A stretch of 64,000 nt of DNA from Streptomyces sp. XY006 (GTDB lineage: Bacteria; Actinomycetota; Actinomycetes; Streptomycetales; Streptomycetaceae). This document shows, piece after piece, positions 58,667 through 64,000 of the stretch (positions within the stretch are counted from its first letter, which is position 1; each line of letters begins with the position of its first letter). The notes below the pieces were generated by a model, which was not told the DNA's origin, searched no databases, and was given only the letters and a program-made list of their open reading frames with translations. A program made the position numbers and the translations under genes. The stretch covers positions 62,001-126,000 of the forward strand of contig NZ_NOKT01000009.1 in NCBI RefSeq assembly GCF_002237655.1, given 5' to 3'.

Positions 58667-59332
58667 TCAGTCCGCCGTGCGCTCCGCCGTCAGGTAGGCG
58701 ATCACCATGTCGCCGAGCATGGCGCGGTAGTGGGCGCGCTGCCCCTCGTCGAGCAGGTCGCGGCCGAACAGGGCGCCGAAGGTGTGCCGGTTGGAGACCC
58801 GGAAGAAGCAGAACGAGGAGATCATCGCGTGCAGGTCGACGGCGTCGACGTCGGCCGTGAAGAGGCCGGACGCCCGGCCCGACGCCAGGATCCGGCGGAT
58901 CACGTCGAGGGCGGGGGAGCCGATCCTGCCGAGCTTCTCGGATCCGGCGATGTGGTGCGCCTCGTGGATGTTCTCGATGCTGACCAGGCGGATGAAGTCG
59001 GGGTGCTGCTCGTGGTGGTCGAAGGTCAGCTCGGCCAGGCGCCGGATCGCCGCCACGGGGTCGAGGTGGTCGACGTCGAGCTGCTGCTCCGCCTCCCGGA
59101 TGACTCCGTACGCCCGCTCCAGCACGGCGGTGAACAGCTGCTCCTTGCCCCCGAAGTAGTAGTAGATCATCCGCTTCGTGGTGCGCGTGCGGGCGGCGAT
59201 CTCGTCGACCCGGGCCCCGTCGTACCCGGCCCGGGCGAACTCCTGCGTGGCGACGTCGAGGATCTCGGCCCGGGTGCGGGCGGCGTCACGGATGCGCTCG
59301 CCGGGACGTGCCGGTTCTTCGACGCTGGTCAT
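58667..59332 (-). CDS. TetR-family transcriptional regulator
   Basis: 221 aa; ATG at 59332. N-terminal TetR helix-turn-helix (AEILDVATQEFARAGYDGARVDEIAARTRTTKRMIYYYFGGKEQLF, about 22-67), followed by a ligand domain with ENIHEAHHIAG and FCFFRVSNRHTFGALFGRDLLD, like regulators of aromatic acid catabolism. It is divergent from the quinate/shikimate dehydrogenase gene and upstream of the transporter, and the inverted repeat at 59429 is its likely operator. Probably a repressor relieved by quinate, shikimate or chorismate-like ligand. Confidence 0.9.
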   Translation of the reverse strand: MTSVEEPARPGERIRDAARTRAEILDVATQEFARAGYDGARVDEIAARTRTTKRMIYYYFGGKEQLFTAVLERAYGVIREAEQQLDVDHLDPVAAIRRLAELTFDHHEQHPDFIRLVSIENIHEAHHIAGSEKLGRIGSPALDVIRRILASGRASGLFTADVDAVDLHAMISSFCFFRVSNRHTFGALFGRDLLDEGQRAHYRAMLGDMVIAYLTAERTAD

Positions 59333-59428
59333 CAGGTTCCTTCGGGCGGAGGGTCCGGTGCCGGTGATTGTAGAAGCAGGGGCCCGGCCGGCCGGGGGTC
59401 TTCCCGAGCCCGAGCTCGGCTGATATAG

Positions 59429-59452
59429 CTAACGTACTGGTTCGTACATTAG
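59429..59452. promoter_or_regulatory. TetR operator candidate of the quinate/shikimate operon
   Basis: CTAACGTAC and GTACATTAG flank six bases; arms match at 8 of 9 positions. It ends 21 bases before the dehydrogenase GTG and 97 bases from the TetR start, in an AT-rich patch. Confidence 0.75.
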
Positions 59453-59473
59453 TGAGCCGCTCGGGAGGCGCGC

Positions 59474-60349
59474 GTGCCCAAGGACTCGTATCTGGCCGGA
59501 CTGATCGGTTCCGGGATCGGTCCGTCGCTCAGCCCGGCGCTGCACGAGCGGGAGGCCGACCGCCAGGGGCTGCGGATGCTGTACCGGCTCATCGACATCG
59601 ACCCCCTCGGGGTGCCGCCCGAGGCCGTGGGCGACCTGGTGCGGGCCGCCCGCGACCTGGGGTTCGACGGGCTCAACATCACCCACCCCTGCAAGCAGCT
59701 CGTCCTGGACCACCTGGACGCCCTCTCCCCGCAGGCCGAGGCGCTGGGCGCGGTCAACACCGTCGTCTTCGAGGACGGCCGGGCCGTCGGCCACAACACC
59801 GACGTCACCGGCTTCGCCGCCTCCTTCGCCCGCGGCCTGCCCGACGCGCCGCTGGACCGGGTCGTGCAGCTCGGCGCGGGCGGCGCGGGCGCGGCCGTCG
59901 CGCACGCCCTGCTCACCCTCGGCGCCGGGCGGATCACCGTCGTCGACGCCCTGCCCGACCGGGCCGCGGCCCTCGCCGGCGCCCTGAACCGCGCCTTCGG
60001 CGAGGGCCGGGCCGCCGCCGCGTCCCCGGACCGGCAGGCGCGGCTGCTCGCGCGGGCGGACGGCCTGGTCCACGCCACCCCCACCGGCATGGCCGCCCAC
60101 CCCGGCCTGCCCCTGCCCGCCGCCCTGCTCCACCCGGGGCTGTGGGTCGCCGAGGTGGTCTACCGCCCGCTGGAGACAGAACTGCTGCGCACGGCCCGCG
60201 CGCTGGGCTGCGCCACCCTCGACGGCGGCGGGATGGCCGCCTTCCAGGCCGCCGACGCGTTCCGCCTGTTCACCGGGCGGGAACCCGACGCCCCCCGGAT
60301 GCTGGCGGACCTGACCGAGCTGGCCGGCGCCGTCGGCGCACCCCGCTAG
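59474..60349 (+). CDS. Quinate/shikimate dehydrogenase (AroE family)
   Basis: 291 aa; GTG with GGGAGG upstream. AroE fold: LIGSGIGPSLSPALHEREADRQGL (substrate loop), NITHPCKQ with catalytic Lys74, NTDVTGF with Asp110, and nucleotide motif VVQLGAGGAGAAVAHALLTLGAGRI. The LSPALH and THPCK variants resemble catabolic quinate/shikimate dehydrogenases of actinobacteria more than biosynthetic AroE. It oxidises shikimate or quinate with NAD(P). The next gene dehydrates 3-dehydroshikimate, giving protocatechuate. Confidence 0.87.
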   Translation: MPKDSYLAGLIGSGIGPSLSPALHEREADRQGLRMLYRLIDIDPLGVPPEAVGDLVRAARDLGFDGLNITHPCKQLVLDHLDALSPQAEALGAVNTVVFEDGRAVGHNTDVTGFAASFARGLPDAPLDRVVQLGAGGAGAAVAHALLTLGAGRITVVDALPDRAAALAGALNRAFGEGRAAAASPDRQARLLARADGLVHATPTGMAAHPGLPLPAALLHPGLWVAEVVYRPLETELLRTARALGCATLDGGGMAAFQAADAFRLFTGREPDAPRMLADLTELAGAVGAPR

Positions 60350-60407
60350 GGCCTGCCGTCTGCGCCGTGATCCGAACGACAGGCACCAGCCCGAAGGGAC
60401 ACCGACG

Positions 60408-62204
60408 TTGCGTACGTCCATCGCCACTGTCTCCCTCAGCGGATCCCTCACCGAGAAGCTCGACGCCGCCGCCCGGGCCGGTTTCGACGGCGTGGAGATC
60501 TTCGAGAACGACCTGCTGGCCAGCCCCCTCACCCCCGAGGAGATCCGGGCCCGCTGCGCCGACCTGGGCCTGAGCATCGACCTGTACCAGCCGATGCGGG
60601 ACGTCGAGGCCGTGCCCGAGGCCGAGTTCGCCCGCAACCTGCGCCGCGCCCGGCACAAGTTCGAGCTGATGCGCAGGCTCGGCGCCGACACGGTCCTCGT
60701 CTGCTCCAGCGTCTCCCCGCACACGGTGGACGACGACGCCCTCGCCGCCGAGCAGCTCAGCCGGCTCGCCGACACCGCCCGCGAGTTCGGCGTCCGCGTG
60801 GCCTACGAGGCCCTGGCGTGGGGCCGGCACGTCAGCACCTACGACCACGCCTGGCGCATCGTCGAGACGGCCGGGCACCCGGCGCTCGGCACCTGCCTGG
60901 ACAGCTTCCACATCCTCTCGCGCGGCTCGGACCCCCGGGGCATCGAGGACATCCCCGGCGAGAAGATCTTCTTCCTCCAGCTCGCCGACGCCCCGCTGCT
61001 CGCCATGGACGTCCTGCAGTGGAGCCGCCACTACCGCTGCTTCCCCGGCCAGGGCGGCTTCGACGTGGCGGGCCTGGTACGGCACGTGCTGGCCGCCGGT
61101 TACGACGGGCCGCTGTCCCTGGAGGTGTTCAACGACGTGTTCCGGCAGGCCGAGGCCGGACCGACCGCCGTCGACGCCCGGCGCTCCCTGCTGCTCCTGC
61201 AGGAGACGGTGGGACGCGCGGCCCTGCCGGAGCCCGTCGTGCCGACCGGGGTCGCCTTCGCCGAGCTGGTCACGCCCGACGCGGAGCCCCTCACCGCCCT
61301 GCTGCGGGCCCTGGGCTTCACCCGCACCGCACGGCACCGCGGCAAGCCCGTCGCCCTGTGGGAGCAGGGCGACGCCCGGATCCTCGTCAACACCGGCCCC
61401 GCTGTCCGTCGCGACGGCGCCCAGCTCGCCGCGATCGGGCTGGAGTCACCGGACCCGGCCGGGGCGGCCCGCCGGGCCGAGGCGCTGCTCGCACCCGTGC
61501 TGCCACGCCGCCGGGCGGCCGAGGACGCCGCGCTGGAGGCGGTCGCCGCCCCGGACGGCACGGAGCTGTTCTTCTGCGCCGGCGACGGGTCCGGACCGCC
61601 CGGCTGGCGCGCCGACTTCGAGGACACCGGCCGGCCCGCCACCGGCGGCGGCGTCCGGGGCATCGACCACCTCGCCCTCACCCAGCCCTGGCACCACTTC
61701 GACGAGGCGGCCCTGTTCCACCGCGGCGTGCTCGGCCTGGACGCACGCGAGAGCGTGGACGTGGCCGACCCCTACGGGCTGCTGCGCAGCCGGGCCGTCA
61801 CCAGTGCCGACGGCGGTGTGCGGATCGTCCTGACCGTCGGTGCCGCGCCGACCGACGACACCGTCCACGCGCAGCACATCGCCCTGGCCACCGACGACGT
61901 GGTCACCGCGGCCCGCCGCTTCCGCGAGGCCGGTGGCGGCCTGCTGCCGGTCCCCGCCAACTACTACGACGACCTCGCCGCCCGCTTCGAGTTCGCCGAA
62001 GGCGAGCTGGAGACCTACCGCGACCTCGGCATCCTCTACGACCGCGACGCCGACGGCGTGTTCCGGCACTGCTACACGCGCACGGTCGGCCGGGTCTTCT
62101 TCGAACTGGTCCAGCGCGAGGGCGGCTACCGGGGCTACGGCGCCGCCAACGCGCCGGTGCGGCTGGCGGCACAGCACGCGGTGCGGGGGCTCACTGGCGG
62201 CTGA
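60408..62204 (+). CDS. qsuB: 3-dehydroshikimate dehydratase fused to HPPD-like domain (QsuB type)
   Basis: 598 aa from TTG 60408 with GAAGGGA upstream. Residues 1-~270 form the sugar-isomerase-like dehydratase barrel (MRTSIATVSLSGSLTEKLDAA, VLVCSSVSPHTVDD, VAYEALAWGRHVS, CLDSFHILSRGSDP, FFLQLADAP). Residues ~285-598 are a 4-hydroxyphenylpyruvate-dioxygenase-like VOC domain (GIDHLALTQPWHHFDEAALFHRGVLGL, HIALATDDVVTAARRFREAGG, FFELVQREGGYRGYG), as in Corynebacterium QsuB. It turns 3-dehydroshikimate into protocatechuate. Its end overlaps the convergent membrane protein gene by 14 bp. Confidence 0.9.
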   Translation: MRTSIATVSLSGSLTEKLDAAARAGFDGVEIFENDLLASPLTPEEIRARCADLGLSIDLYQPMRDVEAVPEAEFARNLRRARHKFELMRRLGADTVLVCSSVSPHTVDDDALAAEQLSRLADTAREFGVRVAYEALAWGRHVSTYDHAWRIVETAGHPALGTCLDSFHILSRGSDPRGIEDIPGEKIFFLQLADAPLLAMDVLQWSRHYRCFPGQGGFDVAGLVRHVLAAGYDGPLSLEVFNDVFRQAEAGPTAVDARRSLLLLQETVGRAALPEPVVPTGVAFAELVTPDAEPLTALLRALGFTRTARHRGKPVALWEQGDARILVNTGPAVRRDGAQLAAIGLESPDPAGAARRAEALLAPVLPRRRAAEDAALEAVAAPDGTELFFCAGDGSGPPGWRADFEDTGRPATGGGVRGIDHLALTQPWHHFDEAALFHRGVLGLDARESVDVADPYGLLRSRAVTSADGGVRIVLTVGAAPTDDTVHAQHIALATDDVVTAARRFREAGGGLLPVPANYYDDLAARFEFAEGELETYRDLGILYDRDADGVFRHCYTRTVGRVFFELVQREGGYRGYGAANAPVRLAAQHAVRGLTGG

Positions 62205-63657
62205 CAGTCCGGGTGACGCCGGTGACGACGGTGGTGGCGAGGATCCAGCCGGTGAGGACGAGGGCGTAGGAGAGCCACTGGTACCAGCCGGTGGGGGCGA
62301 ATGCGCCCTCCTGCCCGAAGGAGATCACCGGCAGGAGCAGGTCGAGGGTGTAGAAGACCGGGTTGAACTCGGGGGCCTCGCCCGGCTTCAGCGGCTCGGG
62401 GTGGTGCAGGGCGTAGGCGACGGAGCCCGTCAGCAGCAGTGACACCAGCCAGCCCGCCGCGCGCAGCGGGCGGAAGCCGTAGCCGACGGTGGCGTCCTGC
62501 ACGCGGCCCCACAGCCTGCCGTACCACGGCAGGGTGGCGCGCCGGCGGCGCTGCTTGGCGAGCTGGACCAGGCGGGCGGCGTCGTCGTCGCCGATCCGGC
62601 GGTAGGCCGCGGTCAACTGCTCGTAGGCGTGCGGGACATAGCCCTCGCGGTCCCGCTCCAGCATCGCCAGGCGCCGCTCGGCGGGTTCGTGCGGGGTGAG
62701 GGAGGTGTAGACGAGGCTGTCGAGCAGGACCTCCCCGGGCACCACGTCCGGTTCCAGGAACAGCACGTCCACGTGGGCGCGGCGCAGGTTGAGCGCGCCC
62801 GACACCGGCGGGCCGCCGCGCAGCCACAGCTCCCCGATCGTGCAACTGCTCGCCCGCAGCGCCGTGTCACCGGGCTGCGCCAGACGGGCGCGGGAGAAGT
62901 CCAGCCGTCCCGCGATACGGGCGCCGCGCAGGCCGATCCAGCCGTGCACCTCCGCCTCACGCAACAGGACGTCGCCCTCCACGGTGAGGGTGACCGCGTC
63001 GAGCGCGGCCGTGTCCGGCCCGGCGTCCAGCCGCGCCCCGCTCAGGTCGACGCTGCCGGCGGTCGACGCGCCGCTCAGGCGGATCTCCCCGCGGGTGCGC
63101 AGTCCCGGCGCGGACAGACCGTCGCCGATGGTGACGTGGTTGAGCTGGAGCGCGGGCTGCCCGGCGGGCGGAGCGCCCACGTCGGCCCCGTCCAGGAACA
63201 GCGCCCCGGCGATCTGCGCCCCGCCGAGCCGGACGGGCCCCTCGAACCGGCAGTCGGTCAGCCGCAGGACGCCGTCCACGCGCAGATTCTCGGCCCGCAG
63301 TGCGGGCAGGACGGAACCGCGCAGGCTGAGCTGGCGCAGCCGCGCCGCGTACAGCACGGGCGTGTCCTCGAAGAAGCAGTCGCTCAGACGCACGGCGTGG
63401 TCGATGTCGGCGTACTGGAGGAGGAGTTCGCCGGTGATCCGCGCCCCTGCCAGCCGGAGCGCGGCCGTCTCCCCGTCCTCCTGCGGGGCGCTCAGCAGCA
63501 GGGCCCGCAGCACGGACGCCCGTACGGTCCGGTCGGGTGCCCAGGCGGCGCCTCGTGCCGGGTCGTCGTCCGCGGCGGTGCGGAAGTCCACGCCCTGCCC
63601 GCGCGGGAAGGCGCGCCACACCCGCTCCTCGGCGGGCGTCATGTCGTCGATCTGCAT
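62191..63657 (-). CDS. Beta-helix-like repeat protein with C-terminal membrane segments
   Basis: 488 aa; ATG at 63657. From about residue 60 to 320 there is a regular run of short strands rich in Leu, Arg, Gly and Ala (VRLSDCFFEDTPV, LSLRGSVLPALRAENLRVDGVLRLTDCRFEGPVRLGGAQI, GEIRLSGASTAGSVDLSGARL, GWIGLRGARIAGRLDFSRARLAQ), consistent with a pentapeptide-like or bactofilin-like right-handed beta-helix. A charged stretch (HAYEQLTAAYRRIGDDDAARLVQLAKQRRRR) leads to membrane helices near 400-415 and 460-480. Function unknown; no partner is visible. Confidence 0.65.
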   Translation of the reverse strand: MQIDDMTPAEERVWRAFPRGQGVDFRTAADDDPARGAAWAPDRTVRASVLRALLLSAPQEDGETAALRLAGARITGELLLQYADIDHAVRLSDCFFEDTPVLYAARLRQLSLRGSVLPALRAENLRVDGVLRLTDCRFEGPVRLGGAQIAGALFLDGADVGAPPAGQPALQLNHVTIGDGLSAPGLRTRGEIRLSGASTAGSVDLSGARLDAGPDTAALDAVTLTVEGDVLLREAEVHGWIGLRGARIAGRLDFSRARLAQPGDTALRASSCTIGELWLRGGPPVSGALNLRRAHVDVLFLEPDVVPGEVLLDSLVYTSLTPHEPAERRLAMLERDREGYVPHAYEQLTAAYRRIGDDDAARLVQLAKQRRRRATLPWYGRLWGRVQDATVGYGFRPLRAAGWLVSLLLTGSVAYALHHPEPLKPGEAPEFNPVFYTLDLLLPVISFGQEGAFAPTGWYQWLSYALVLTGWILATTVVTGVTRTVSRQ

Positions 63658-63677
63658 CGACGGGGACTCTGGTGGTC

Positions 63678-63710
63678 CCGGCCGGAGGCTGTCAACTCAC
63701 CTCCGGCCGG
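63678..63710. terminator. Hairpin between the histidine phosphatase and beta-helix protein genes
   Basis: Perfect 11-bp stem (CCGGCCGGAGG with CCTCCGGCCGG), 11-nt loop, 7 bases after the phosphatase stop on the minus strand. Confidence 0.75.
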
Positions 63711-63716
63711 GGCCGG

Positions 63717-64000
63717 TTACGCCCTGGTGTTCCACTCCGCGATCACGGGCCGGCCGTGCTCGGTCGACAGCCGGCAGACCGTGCCCGTCTCCAGCCGGAA
63801 CAACCGCCCCTCCGATGGCGGCAGGCCCAGCCGGCGGGCCGTCAGGACGCGGAGGAAGTGGCCGTGCGCCACCAGCGCCACATCGCCCTCGGGCAGCGCC
63901 CCGGCCACCCGGGCCAGCACCCGGTCGGCACGCTTGCCGACCTCCTCGGGGGACTCCCCGGGTCCGTCGGGCCCGGGCGGGGCCCCGTCGGTCCACAGGT
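63717..64000 (-). CDS. Histidine phosphatase family protein, N-terminus outside the window
   Basis: The last 93 residues are visible, ending at TAA 63717-63719; the frame is open to the window end. LWTDGAPPGPDGPGESPEEVGKRADRVLARV and DVALVAHGHFLRVLTARRLGLPPSEGRLFRLETGTVCRL match the C-terminal half of phosphoglycerate-mutase-like phosphatases, with AHGH carrying the second active-site histidine. Acts on a phosphorylated metabolite; substrate unknown. No operon partner is visible. Confidence 0.85.
   Translation of the reverse strand, partial: LWTDGAPPGPDGPGESPEEVGKRADRVLARVAGALPEGDVALVAHGHFLRVLTARRLGLPPSEGRLFRLETGTVCRLSTEHGRPVIAEWNTRA

Overview
The window reads as chromosomal DNA of a Streptomyces-like actinomycete. 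It is very GC-rich, genes are dense and often joined by ATGA or GTGA start/stop overlaps, GTG and TTG starts are common, several secreted proteins carry Tat-type or lipoprotein signals, and many genes have typical Streptomyces relatives. I see one tRNA gene (Leu, anticodon GAG), no rRNA, no CRISPR array and no insertion sequence or integrase. The genus is an inference from gene content and composition.

Layout. 1-9.7 kb: the end of a ThuA/DUF1080 gene, then a tightly coupled ebo-type operon (myo-inositol-phosphate synthase, UbiA-like EboC, TIM-barrel isomerase, EboA, TatD-type EboB, EboE, alkaline-phosphatase-type EboF-like protein) and a Tat-exported TIM-barrel protein. 9.9-18.7 kb: an oxalate catabolism locus with an OFA-family transporter, a fused ADP-forming acyl-CoA ligase, formyl-CoA transferase and oxalyl-CoA decarboxylase on the minus strand; a second sucCD pair runs divergently across a clear inverted-repeat operator. 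A 25-bp minisatellite, an aldehyde dehydrogenase, a DUF2254 membrane protein and tRNA-Leu follow. 22.4-30.2 kb: an AcoR-type regulator divergent from a hydroxyquinol (resorcinol-type) pathway of flavin monooxygenase, intradiol dioxygenase and maleylacetate reductase, then an NmrA-type reductase and a YceI protein; two near-identical 19-bp palindromes tie the last gene to the same regulator.

30.4-42.5 kb: a coiled-coil hypothetical, an EF-G paralogue behind a candidate leader peptide, two short minisatellites, and a beta-1,3-glucan (laminarin) locus of GH55 exoglucanase, sugar ABC importer, GH1 beta-glucosidase and GH16 endoglucanase with two discoidin-like domains. 42.6-45.8 kb: an EcsC/TerB-like protein, a CooC/ArsA-like ATPase with a possible Zur box, and a divergent RidA/HxlR pair.

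45.8-53.3 kb is the most intriguing part: CDP-alcohol phosphotransferase, MDR dehydrogenase, a PTPS-fold protein without the usual catalytic residues, a GT4 glycosyltransferase, a methyltransferase and a flippase-like membrane protein, then a creatininase-family hydrolase and a GTP cyclohydrolase II homologue with Met at position 120, the switch residue reported for the FAPy-forming SCO6655 of S. coelicolor. Together they suggest an uncharacterised GTP-derived, glycosylated and possibly exported metabolite. 53.5-55.7 kb holds a split saccharopine dehydrogenase pair. A beta-lactamase-like hydrolase follows, then a quinate/shikimate locus (MHS transporter, TetR, quinate/shikimate dehydrogenase, 3-dehydroshikimate dehydratase) that feeds protocatechuate, a beta-helix-like membrane protein, and a histidine phosphatase cut by the window end.
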